Shown here piece after piece: positions 5,435 to 12,051 of a stretch of DNA of 12,051 nucleotides (positions are counted from its first letter, which is position 1; each line of letters starts with the position of its first letter). This DNA comes from Pseudomonadales bacterium (lineage in GTDB: Bacteria; Pseudomonadota; Gammaproteobacteria; Pseudomonadales; Azotimanducaceae), in contig JAGWBL010000015.1 in assembly GCA_021295935.1 (NCBI GenBank), positions 1 to 12,051 on the forward strand, written 5' to 3'. The position numbers were made by a program, and so were the translations under genes. The notes under the pieces are model-generated. The model was given only the letters and a program-made list of their open reading frames with translations. It had not been told where the DNA came from and did no database searches.

Positions 5435-7549
5435 CTATGGGGAACTCTGCGGGGCCGACTCTACACTCGCCAGCTTGGGTCCTTCCCTGACCCAGTCTAC
5501 GAGGATTTCTGCAGATTCTCGAATCAGAGCATCCGGTTCGTCCTTCTGCTCGTTAGCCAGCTTGATCTGCATGTCGGTCAATTGCCTCAACGTCTCGACA
5601 GGTTCGTGACTCTTGGCCACGATCCACTCGTTTCCGATCCGAAGACGCTCCGCGTCCTCGGCATCGCGTTCGGCAATTCGGATTTCTGCGTTGATTGCAA
5701 CACTCTTGCGGTTGCGGACGCGCTCGAACTGAGCCTGCGACTTGCGCCAGTGGTTGAAATCGGGGTCGTCCACGGTCCGTTGCTCGTGCAGCTCCTGCAG
5801 GTGTTGGACAACCGCTTCGCTCGGCTTGGACGCCTCGTAGCGTTCGGCTTCGATGGTGTCCCAAGGCAACGCGTTCTCGCGAGCGGACTCGCCGGTGAGC
5901 TCGGGATCGATCAGGCTGGGGAACTTGATGTCGGGGACAACGCCCCGAGCTTGGGTGCTCTGACCGGAAATGCGGTAGAACTTGGCGTTCGTGATCTTCA
6001 ATTGCCCGCGTTTCAGGTCAAGCAATTGTTGGACGGTTCCCTTGCCGAACGTCTGATTGCCGATCACCAAGCCGCGTCCGTAGTCCTGGATCGCACCGGC
6101 CAGGATCTCGCTCGCTGACGCCGAGTGGCGGTCGACAACGACCGCTAGAGGCCCATCCCATTCGGTCCGATTGTCGCGATCCCAGTGGCTGTAGCGACCA
6201 CTTCGATTGCCCACCACCTGAACTGTCGGCCCGGTTGGAATGAACAGTCCGGTCAGGCTGTTCGCTTCATCGAGGTAGCCGCCACCATTTCGCCGCAAAT
6301 CGACAACCAATGCATCGACCTTCTGCTCCTTCAGTTCCCTGATGAGTTTGATGACATCCGTCGTCGTGCTCCGTGCGTTTGGGTCCTTCCGCATCTTCGA
6401 TTCGTAGTCCGCGTACATCGCGGGGATCTCGATGACGCCGACACGGAGCGTCTCTGTTCCCCGCTCGACCTCAAAGATCTTCTTCTTCGCTGCCAGCTCC
6501 TCGAGCTTGACGGTGTCCCTGGTGATCACTGCGTTGCGGTGGAGGTCATCAGGCGTCAGGAGTTCGAGCACGACGATCGTGCCTCGTGGCCCTCGAATCA
6601 TGTCGACCACCTGATCGAGGCGCCATCCGACGACGTCGATCATCGGTCCGTCCTTCTGCTGCCCGACCGCGACGATCCTGTCGGCTGGTTGCACGACGCC
6701 CTGGAGATCGGCTGGCCCGCCGGGCACAAGCTCCCGAATGCGCGTGTATCCCTCGTCGTCAGCTTCGAGAACTGCACCGATGCCTTCGAGTTTCAAGGAC
6801 ATGGTGATCGCGAAGTTCTCCGAATCTCGGGGGGAGAAGTAGGTCGTGTGCGGATCGTAGGACTGGGTGAAGGCGTTCATCCACACTTCGAACGCGTCCT
6901 CGGAGTCGACTTGAGTGAGCCGCTTGTACTGCACGCGATAGCGGGCGATCAGTTGTTTCTCGATTTCCTCAGGCTCGGTGTCCTTCAACATCTCACGGAT
7001 GATCCAATTCGAAAGAGCGAGTTCCCAGAGTTCGTTCGCTTCATCTTCATCCGCTGGCCAAGGCTCTTCCGACCGATCCAGAACCAGGTGCTTGTCCGTG
7101 TCTAGGTTGAACGACTGGACGCCCAGCGCGAGACGTTGCATGACCCAACCCAGTCTTGCTACGGCGCGTTCGTTGAACCTGTTGTACATCCGGAACGGAA
7201 TGTCGAGCTTGCCCAGCTTCAATGCGTCATCAAGTTCGTGACGAAGCATCTCGAATTCCTCGATGTCCGAGGCGTAGAAGAACCTCCGGGCCGGATCCAG
7301 CGACTTCAAGTAACGGTCGAAGATGACGCTTGAGGCCGTGTCGTCCAGTGGTTTGTCTTGCACGAGATGGTGCGAGCGCACCTGGTCCACGACCATGATG
7401 GCGGTTCTTTGATGCATCGGACGCGGATCCAGTTGCTGGATCTCGGAGAGCGGTGTCGGTGAGCTGGAGGCAAGGGCCACCAGCGAGATCAGAAGGCTTC
7501 CAGTCGATGCCGCTGTCGCGATGGGCGAGGGCTTGGAGCGTGAACTCAT
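5435..7549 (-). CDS. prc: Tail-specific C-terminal processing protease, S41 family (Prc/Tsp)
   Basis: Periplasmic serine protease that degrades or trims proteins from their C-termini. The product has 704 residues against about 680 for E. coli Prc. It shows an N-terminal hydrophobic signal (SLLISLVALASS, about residues 19-30) and a helical N-terminal domain with the typical IFDRYLKSLDPARRFFYASDI. A PDZ domain follows at about 245-335 (LEGIGAVLEADDEGYTRI, ADRIVAVG), then the S41 catalytic core. Ser478 in HSASASEIL and Lys503 in FGKGTVQ are 25 residues apart, the same spacing as the known Ser-Lys dyad of E. coli Prc. The long C-terminal domain is also of the Prc type. Start ATG 7549 is preferred over ATG 7555 because an AGGG lies six bases upstream of it; the frame is open further upstream to 7726 but that part is not conserved-looking. 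Stop TAG 5437-5435. The gene lies between lepB and the selenoprotein gene, all on one strand. Confidence 0.95.
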   Translation of the reverse strand: MSSRSKPSPIATAASTGSLLISLVALASSSPTPLSEIQQLDPRPMHQRTAIMVVDQVRSHHLVQDKPLDDTASSVIFDRYLKSLDPARRFFYASDIEEFEMLRHELDDALKLGKLDIPFRMYNRFNERAVARLGWVMQRLALGVQSFNLDTDKHLVLDRSEEPWPADEDEANELWELALSNWIIREMLKDTEPEEIEKQLIARYRVQYKRLTQVDSEDAFEVWMNAFTQSYDPHTTYFSPRDSENFAITMSLKLEGIGAVLEADDEGYTRIRELVPGGPADLQGVVQPADRIVAVGQQKDGPMIDVVGWRLDQVVDMIRGPRGTIVVLELLTPDDLHRNAVITRDTVKLEELAAKKKIFEVERGTETLRVGVIEIPAMYADYESKMRKDPNARSTTTDVIKLIRELKEQKVDALVVDLRRNGGGYLDEANSLTGLFIPTGPTVQVVGNRSGRYSHWDRDNRTEWDGPLAVVVDRHSASASEILAGAIQDYGRGLVIGNQTFGKGTVQQLLDLKRGQLKITNAKFYRISGQSTQARGVVPDIKFPSLIDPELTGESARENALPWDTIEAERYEASKPSEAVVQHLQELHEQRTVDDPDFNHWRKSQAQFERVRNRKSVAINAEIRIAERDAEDAERLRIGNEWIVAKSHEPVETLRQLTDMQIKLANEQKDEPDALIRESAEILVDWVREGPKLASVESAPQSSP

Positions 7550-7823
7550 GAACATCCCTGTTGCTTGATCACGGGGCGGCGCGCCAACGCGGGGTTGATC
7601 GGGCTCGCCGACACGTGAGACCACAATGGTACAGAAGGGCCGGGGACCGGATGAGCGCCCCAGTCCGGCCTTTCGCACTGCTTCACGGAAGTTAGAGCGA
7701 TTGCGAACTGGATGCGTTGCATCCATCCTTGTTCGCGACCGAAAATCATGATGGCGCTCTCTCGTTTGAGACGACGGGCTGCACGACGGCTGTCGCTTCG
7801 TGAGGCGCTGCCAACAACCTTCG
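7550..7823 (-). other. lepB-prc spacer with two small inverted repeats
   Basis: This 274-base gap holds no convincing gene. It contains a compact hairpin, GGATGC-GTT-GCATCC, at 7710-7724, and a wider inverted repeat GGCCGG (7638-7643) / CCGGCC (7665-7670). Neither is followed by a T-run on the minus strand, so they are not clear terminators. The gap is the largest inside the minus-strand gene series and is the likeliest place for a separate prc promoter, though I see no strong -35/-10 pair. Confidence 0.4.
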
Positions 7824-8546
7824 CTACTGCAGATCGGAGAAGAATCGCTCCGGTCGTGGCAGGAAACCCCGGTCGTAGTTGAGCGAGAACGCCACGGAGT
7901 AGGCGCGTCCGGTAATGCGGTGCCGCTCGACCATGCCGAGACGCGAACGGGAGTCGTTGCTGTTGTCCCGGTTGTCGCCCATCATGAAGAGATGTCCATC
8001 GGGCACGACGACAGGTCCAAATGTCGATTGGCCTCCAGTGTTCCGCCGCACCCGCACGTACCTCGAGTCTCCGAGCACGGATTCGACGTAGAGGCGCGAA
8101 CCATCTTCGTAAGGAGGCAGGCGGGACAGCTCGTCAAGGGTGAGGCGGCGATAGTCCGCGTGCTCCCCATTGACTATCAGCCGATTGAACCGAAGCTCGA
8201 CCACATCGCCGGGCAATCCGACCACTCGCTTGACCCAAGTCTGTGTGGTGGTGGGACAGGAAGGCTCGGATGGTGGACAGTTCGCTTTCAAGGGGCTCGG
8301 GAAAATCACGATGTCTCCCCTCCTTGGATGGGCCCACTGGGCGATCCTGCGCAGCGTAAACGGAACCCGCAGGTCGTAGGCCATCTTGTCGACGAGGATG
8401 CGATCGCCTACCAGGAGCGTGGGTTCCATGCTGCCTGACGGCACTTGATTCCAATCCGCAATCGTCGAACGAAACAGCAGCATCACGGCGATGAAGAGAA
8501 GGAATCCCCTCCACTCGATCCACAGGCGCTTCGGGGAGAACTTCAA
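7824..8546 (-). CDS. lepB: Signal peptidase I
   Basis: Inner-membrane Ser-Lys protease that removes signal peptides from exported proteins. The product is 240 residues with the TTG start at 8546-8544. One membrane segment lies near the N-terminus (residues 15-30, FLLFIAVMLLF). It is followed by the catalytic Ser39 in VPSGSMEPTL, the general-base Lys106 in VKRVVGLPGD, and the box E block GDNRDNSNDSR near residue 190. It is shorter than the E. coli enzyme (about 324 residues, two membrane segments) and matches the single-pass type. The TTG is chosen because homology begins here (KFSPKRLWIEWRGF), AAGGA lies nine bases upstream, and it overlaps the permease stop in a TTGA arrangement; the open frame upstream is permease sequence out of frame. 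Translation is probably coupled to the permease. An insertion with two Cys (residues 90 and 97) lies ahead of the catalytic Lys, as in other Gram-negative signal peptidases. Confidence 0.93.
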   Translation of the reverse strand: MKFSPKRLWIEWRGFLLFIAVMLLFRSTIADWNQVPSGSMEPTLLVGDRILVDKMAYDLRVPFTLRRIAQWAHPRRGDIVIFPSPLKANCPPSEPSCPTTTQTWVKRVVGLPGDVVELRFNRLIVNGEHADYRRLTLDELSRLPPYEDGSRLYVESVLGDSRYVRVRRNTGGQSTFGPVVVPDGHLFMMGDNRDNSNDSRSRLGMVERHRITGRAYSVAFSLNYDRGFLPRPERFFSDLQ

Positions 8547-10072
8547 AGCCGCTCTTCCTTGAGCATCGCTGCGAGTTCGCGGAATCTTGGTGGTCGACCA
8601 GTGGAGAGCACTCCTTTCTGGTAGATGCGTATGCACAGCTTGCGTGTCAGGAACACCGTCGCCACCATGAGTCCGCCTGTTGCCAGGTACTCCCACCAAA
8701 CCGGGGAGCCGATCGCTCTGATCATCATCACGAACGGGGTCAGGGGAGGCACGAACGATAGCACGACACCTATCGTCCGATCCGGGTCCATGGACACCGG
8801 CACCAGCAACACCAGCGGCACGAACAGCACGAGTTGGACCGGCAGCGAGAGCGCTTGAGCCTCCTTCATCGTGGTGCAGGAAGCGCCGAGCGCAGACAGC
8901 AATGCGGCGTAGAAGAGGAAACCGGTCACAAAGTAGAACAGGAACTGTGCCATCAACAATGGCTGAAAGAGGCCATTGGCCAGCGCACGGAAAGTCTCGC
9001 CATCCAGAACCGCCAGCCCTAGCGCGATGAGCACCGCTCCGAACAGCGCCCAGACCGCTCCCATGGTCAGGCCGGAGAAAAGAACAGCCAGAGTCTTGCC
9101 GTCCATGAGATCCTGAGCGGTGGCGGAGCTGAGGATCACTTCGAACAGGCGGTTGGACTTCTCCTCGACGACATTGGTCATGAGAGAGATGGCCGAGGTG
9201 AAGATCATGATCCAGAGCATGTAGGCGAATCCGGCAGGCAGGAACTCCAGAATCACGTCGGTGGCCTCGGCCTCCGGCGCTGCCGACGGGTCGTCAACCA
9301 CACCGTGCTTGTGTTCCTTGAAGTCAATGGACCGGGTGACGTGCTTGATCAGTTCGGGATCTAGCGCCGCTTGTTCGACACGCCTTGCCCTCACCACCCG
9401 CGTGGCGTGCCAAGAGTACCAGTCCTCGATTTGCAGGTTGCTGAGAGAGCGGGTGACGTACTTGGCGCCAGAGCCATCATCCACCATGTCGTGGGGAATC
9501 AGGAAGTAGCCGAAAATGCGCTTGCTGTCCAGCAACTGGTCCAGTAGCTCGCGCGAGGGATGCTCCAGTCGGAGTTCGATGTATTGAGTCAGAGAACGGG
9601 GCTCGTAGACGTCGAGAAGGCTCCTGTCCCCGCTGCGCCACATGTCCGCGAATCGCAGGTTGGTGTCGGTCGCATGTCCGGCGAGAGTTGGCGCTGGCGG
9701 GTGCACGATGAGTTCGGCAAGCTCCGAGACCAACCTCTCGACAGCGGCGGAAGTGGGTTCGAATTGAATCAGCTGCTCCCTGAGCGCTTGCAGGGTGGGA
9801 TTCTCAAGTGAATCGGTCCTCTTGAGACTGACGAAGAACCTGCGCAAATCGCTTTCGGCGATTTCGATGCGAATTTGATGCGCCAGCCCGCCGCTCTCGT
9901 CGAGGACTGCATAGTCCGTGACGGTGTCGTCGATCAGGAATGCCGAGGCGAGTCCCAATCCAAGCAGCAGCAACGGCACGACCGCAAGACCGATCCAGAA
10001 CGCGCGCGTGTGCACGAGTTCCAGGTAGTCGCGAACAGCGATGAGCCAAGTGTGCTGAATCCGACTACGCAT
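8543..10072 (-). CDS. ABC-2 type exporter permease, NatB-like
   Basis: Membrane subunit of an ABC exporter, 509 residues from ATG 10072. It has one membrane segment near the N-terminus (about residues 23-47, FWIGLAVVPLLLLGLGLASAFLI), then a large region to about residue 275 expected to be periplasmic, then a C-terminal bundle of about five membrane segments. That bundle starts with FAYMLWIMIFTSAISLMTNVVEEK and contains the family's conserved cytoplasmic EEKSNRLFEVILSS. This layout is that of the NatB/COG1668 group, whose B. subtilis founder exports Na+; the substrate here cannot be read from the sequence. The ATG overlaps the ATPase gene by eight bases, with GGGGA eight bases upstream. The stop TGA (8545-8543) overlaps the lepB start. 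Membership of one transcript with its neighbours is therefore very likely. Confidence 0.9.
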   Translation of the reverse strand: MRSRIQHTWLIAVRDYLELVHTRAFWIGLAVVPLLLLGLGLASAFLIDDTVTDYAVLDESGGLAHQIRIEIAESDLRRFFVSLKRTDSLENPTLQALREQLIQFEPTSAAVERLVSELAELIVHPPAPTLAGHATDTNLRFADMWRSGDRSLLDVYEPRSLTQYIELRLEHPSRELLDQLLDSKRIFGYFLIPHDMVDDGSGAKYVTRSLSNLQIEDWYSWHATRVVRARRVEQAALDPELIKHVTRSIDFKEHKHGVVDDPSAAPEAEATDVILEFLPAGFAYMLWIMIFTSAISLMTNVVEEKSNRLFEVILSSATAQDLMDGKTLAVLFSGLTMGAVWALFGAVLIALGLAVLDGETFRALANGLFQPLLMAQFLFYFVTGFLFYAALLSALGASCTTMKEAQALSLPVQLVLFVPLVLLVPVSMDPDRTIGVVLSFVPPLTPFVMMIRAIGSPVWWEYLATGGLMVATVFLTRKLCIRIYQKGVLSTGRPPRFRELAAMLKEERL

Positions 10073-11009
10073 CGTCGGATTCCCCGGATTCCGTCGGCGG
10101 AGTCGCATTCACCTCGCGCAGGAATACCTCGTGGATTGAAAGATGCGTTAGATCGAACTTTCGAACCTCCACTCTCTGAATGAGTTTCGCAAGCAGCGCT
10201 TGAGTGTCAGCGTCCTGCCTCATGCGGAGTTCCGCCGTCTGGCCAGTGTCACTCACGCTCAGGACTTCGTCGAGGTCCCGAAGTGCCGCACCGTTGCCTT
10301 GGTAGTGAATGCGAACGCTGTTGCCGTATCCGGCAAGTATCTCGGAGAGATTGCCTGCTAGTACGGTCTTGCCCTTGTTGATGAGCACGAGGTCCTCGCA
10401 GAGCAGTTCGGCCTGTTCCATGACGTGAGTGGAAAAGACCACGGTCCGGTTGCCGTCGCGGATCTCGCGCATCATCACTCTCACCAGTTCGACATTCACG
10501 GGGTCCAGCCCGCTGAACGGCTCATCCAGCACCACCAGATCAGGTTCGTGAATCAGCGTTGCCATGATCTGGACCTTCTGACCCATCCCCTTGGAGAGTC
10601 GGTCGCAGCGTTCCGACCTCCACTCCTCGAACGCAAACCTTTCCAACAGCGCATCAGCCCTGGTTTGCGCCTCGGACTTGGCGAGTTCCTTCAAGCGTGC
10701 TGCGAACACCAGGTAGTCGCGTACCCGCATGCGTTTGTAGAGCCCCTTTTCCTCCGGCAGATAGCCGATGCGACTGCGCACCTGCGGCGGTGCATTCCCC
10801 CCGAGAACGCTGACGCTCCCGCCTGTTGCGTGAAGGATGCCGGTGAGGAGCCGAATGGTGGTGGTCTTGCCCGCGCCGTTGGGCCCGAGCAACCCGAAAA
10901 TGCAGCCCTTCCGAACCGGGAAGGAAAGACCGCGAACCGCAAGAGTGGTGGCAAACGCCTTGGTGACGTTGTCGAACTGAACCGCAAGCTGGCTGTCAGG
11001 AGACTTCAT
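10065..11009 (-). CDS. ABC transporter ATP-binding protein, NatA-like
   Basis: Cytoplasmic ATPase partner of the adjacent permease; 314 residues from ATG 11009. All ABC motifs are present: Walker A GPNGAGKTT (42-50), signature LSKGM (138-142), Walker B LVVLDE (158-163) and the H-loop His195 in FSTHVME. The Q-loop position holds Glu86 (GYLPEEKGLY) instead of Gln, a wording I associate with the NatA group. After the nucleotide-binding domain comes an extension of about 100 residues (DUF4162-like position), also usual for this group. The start is uncertain: no good ribosome binding site precedes ATG 11009, and an in-frame GTG at 11048 is possible, but similarity to family N-termini begins just after 11009. 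The stop TAG (10067-10065) lies inside the permease start region. Confidence 0.93.
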   Translation of the reverse strand: MKSPDSQLAVQFDNVTKAFATTLAVRGLSFPVRKGCIFGLLGPNGAGKTTTIRLLTGILHATGGSVSVLGGNAPPQVRSRIGYLPEEKGLYKRMRVRDYLVFAARLKELAKSEAQTRADALLERFAFEEWRSERCDRLSKGMGQKVQIMATLIHEPDLVVLDEPFSGLDPVNVELVRVMMREIRDGNRTVVFSTHVMEQAELLCEDLVLINKGKTVLAGNLSEILAGYGNSVRIHYQGNGAALRDLDEVLSVSDTGQTAELRMRQDADTQALLAKLIQRVEVRKFDLTHLSIHEVFLREVNATPPTESGESDDA

Positions 11010-11080
11010 GAACGGATGGCTTGACTGATCGGTCGGGTGGTGAGGCACTGGCCGCCATGCTCGGGCCGCGAATCAGCCAC

Positions 11081-11332
11081 TTAGGTCTGGAACCTGCGTT
11101 TCCATTCAGCGTAGGGCATGCCGTACACGCGTTCCCGAACGGATTCGTAATCCAGTTCCACGCCTCGTTCCTTCGCCTCGGCGACATACCACTTGGCCAA
11201 GCAGTTGCGGCAGAAACCCGCCAAGTTCATGAGATCGATGTTCTGAAGCTCGGTGTTTCGCTGCAGATGATCGACCAGACGCCGGAAGGTGGCGGCTTCG
11301 AACGTGATGTCAGAATCGAGTTGAGTAGGCAT
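11081..11332 (-). CDS. DUF1244 family protein
   Basis: Small protein of 83 residues from ATG 11332 to TAA 11083-11081. It matches the DUF1244 family of proteobacteria: FRRLVDHLQ followed by NIDLMNLAGFCRNCLAKWY, with C41 and C44 forming a CxxC-type pair (CRNC), and the near-invariant end VYGMPYAEWK. The length is normal for the family (about 70-100). The function is not established; the conserved Cys pair could bind a metal. The product has no signal peptide or membrane segment, so it is expected in the cytoplasm. It is the first gene of the minus-strand series, 71 bases ahead of the ABC ATPase, and is divergent from terC. No strong Shine-Dalgarno sequence is visible upstream. Confidence 0.9.
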   Translation of the reverse strand: MPTQLDSDITFEAATFRRLVDHLQRNTELQNIDLMNLAGFCRNCLAKWYVAEAKERGVELDYESVRERVYGMPYAEWKRRFQT

Positions 11333-11418
11333 GGACCGAATTCTTGGAAGGACTGGTTAGGTGCGCGGGAGGCCCCTTTATCATCGGATTCTAGTTTGTC
11401 GTCCGGGGACCTGGTTGC
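11333..11418. promoter_or_regulatory. Divergent intergenic region expected to hold two promoters
   Basis: These 86 bases separate the divergent DUF1244 gene and terC, so both promoters should lie here or in the gene starts. A TAGAAT box (minus strand, 11393-11388; five of six to the sigma-70 -10 consensus) faces DUF1244, and a TATCAT box (11379-11384) faces terC. Neither has a good -35 partner at 16-18 bases, so the assignments are weak. Confidence 0.35.
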
Positions 11419-12051
11419 ATGGAGCTGCCACTCGAATGGGTGGGTGCGTTCCTGGCGTTGACAGCGCTGGAGCTCGTGCTTGGCATCGACAACATCGTGT
11501 TCATCACCATCCTGGCCTCCCGAGTCGAGAGGCGCCTACAGCAGCGCACCCGGCTGGTGGGTCTTTCCTTGGCATTGGTCATGCGGGTAGCTCTGCTGTT
11601 CAGCATCAGCTGGTTGATGGGCCTGTCGTCGACCTTGTTCACGGTCATGGGCAACGAGTTCTCGGGGAGTGACCTGATACTCGGCGCGGGCGGGCTCGTC
11701 CTGCTCTCGAAGGCGGTGCATGAGATCCGCATGTCCCTCGAACCGCGCGAATCCAGCGAATCCACGAAACCTGCTTCTGCGGCATTGATGATGACGCTCG
11801 TGCAGATAGCCCTTGTCGATGTGGTGTTCTCGTTCGACTCGGTGATCGTTGCCGTCGGGCTGGTGGATCAGTTGCCGGGCATGGTGGCGGCGATCGTGGT
11901 TGCCGTCTTGGTGATGATGATCTCCTCCGAACCCATTGCCAACTTCGTCGAGTCGAACCCCTCGGTGCGATTGCTGGCTCTTTCCTTCCTGGTCCTGATC
12001 GGTGCGACATTGGTCATGGAAGGACTTGGCTTTCACGGGCCGAAGGGATAC
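11419..12051 (+). CDS. TerC family integral membrane protein (3' end outside window)
   Basis: The first 211 residues of a TerC-family inner-membrane protein; the frame is still open at the window end, and family members are usually about 230-250 residues, so only a short tail is missing. The start ATG 11419 has GGGGA nine bases upstream. Both hallmark blocks are visible: ELVLGIDNIVFITIL with Asp24, and DVVFSFDSVIVAVGL with Asp134 and Asp140. They lie in repeated halves of membrane segments separated by a charged loop (about residues 103-120). TerC proteins are linked to tellurite resistance and, in better studied cases, to metal (Mn) export and metal loading of exported proteins; the role here is inferred only. 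YoaE/YgjT-like relatives cannot be told apart from this part alone. Confidence 0.9.
   Translation, partial: MELPLEWVGAFLALTALELVLGIDNIVFITILASRVERRLQQRTRLVGLSLALVMRVALLFSISWLMGLSSTLFTVMGNEFSGSDLILGAGGLVLLSKAVHEIRMSLEPRESSESTKPASAALMMTLVQIALVDVVFSFDSVIVAVGLVDQLPGMVAAIVVAVLVMMISSEPIANFVESNPSVRLLALSFLVLIGATLVMEGLGFHGPKGY

Noticed and set aside
6185..7105. 306-codon plus-strand open frame
   Set aside because: Antisense to the prc catalytic and PDZ regions; a shadow of GC-rich codon use.
7638..7670. GGCCGG/CCGGCC inverted repeat as a transcription terminator
   Set aside because: No T-run follows on either strand, the loop is long, and it lies 150 bases beyond the lepB stop.
7546..7749. 67-codon minus-strand ORF whose TGA overlaps the prc start (ATGA)
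   Set aside because: The overlap is suggestive, but the ribosome binding site is weak and the translation shows no family, membrane segment or conserved-looking pattern. Kept only as a remote leader-peptide possibility.
10425..11024. 199-codon plus-strand open frame
   Set aside because: Antisense to the ABC ATPase, whose Walker, signature and H-loop motifs are all intact.
1..12051. CRISPR arrays, tRNA or rRNA genes, and selenocysteine tRNA
   Set aside because: None seen on reading either strand: no regularly spaced repeats, no cloverleaf with TTC-type arms, no rRNA signatures.

Overview
The window reads as a moderately GC-rich bacterial chromosome, most likely an uncultivated gammaproteobacterium. 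The support for that is the DUF1244 protein, the Prc-type tail-specific protease with its long N- and C-terminal domains, and the AcnA-type aconitase. This is inference from gene families only; no rRNA or other marker is present.

Plus strand, left part (1-2408): the C-terminal end of an aconitase, then, 14 bases after its stop codon, a complete threonyl-tRNA synthetase (thrS) of the short type that lacks the N-terminal TGS domain and starts at GTG 570. The usual infC-rpmI-rplT genes do not follow. Middle (2409-4766): a gene-poor, accessory-looking stretch. It holds a Cys-rich open frame without a clear start, an unrecognised secreted Cys-rich protein (2771-3412), a heavily eroded IS110/IS1111-family transposase (3451-4313) with what may be its non-coding end, and a stretch without recognisable genes.

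Minus strand, right part (11332 down to 4767): six genes in one direction, probably one or two transcripts. In order of transcription they are a DUF1244 protein, the ATPase and permease of a NatAB-like ABC exporter, signal peptidase I (lepB), a Prc/S41 tail-specific protease, and a secreted peroxiredoxin/thioredoxin-fold protein. The first four are tightly packed or overlapping. The last three all act on exported proteins or periplasmic thiols, so this looks like an envelope protein-maturation and quality-control cluster. A TerC-family membrane protein is divergently transcribed at the right edge (11419 onward, cut by the window end).

The main discovery is the last minus-strand gene (5372-4767). 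An ordinary ORF caller splits it into a 76-codon fragment ending at a TGA, because that TGA is very probably a selenocysteine codon. It replaces the first cysteine of a redox CxxC motif (W-U-G-F-C). The same frame continues without a gap into a perfectly sensible AhpC/TSA-like C-terminal half. Immediately downstream is a stem-loop with a GGUC-type apical loop at the distance expected of a bacterial SECIS element. UGA is used as an ordinary stop elsewhere in the window, including at the end of this same gene, so a genome-wide code change is not the explanation.
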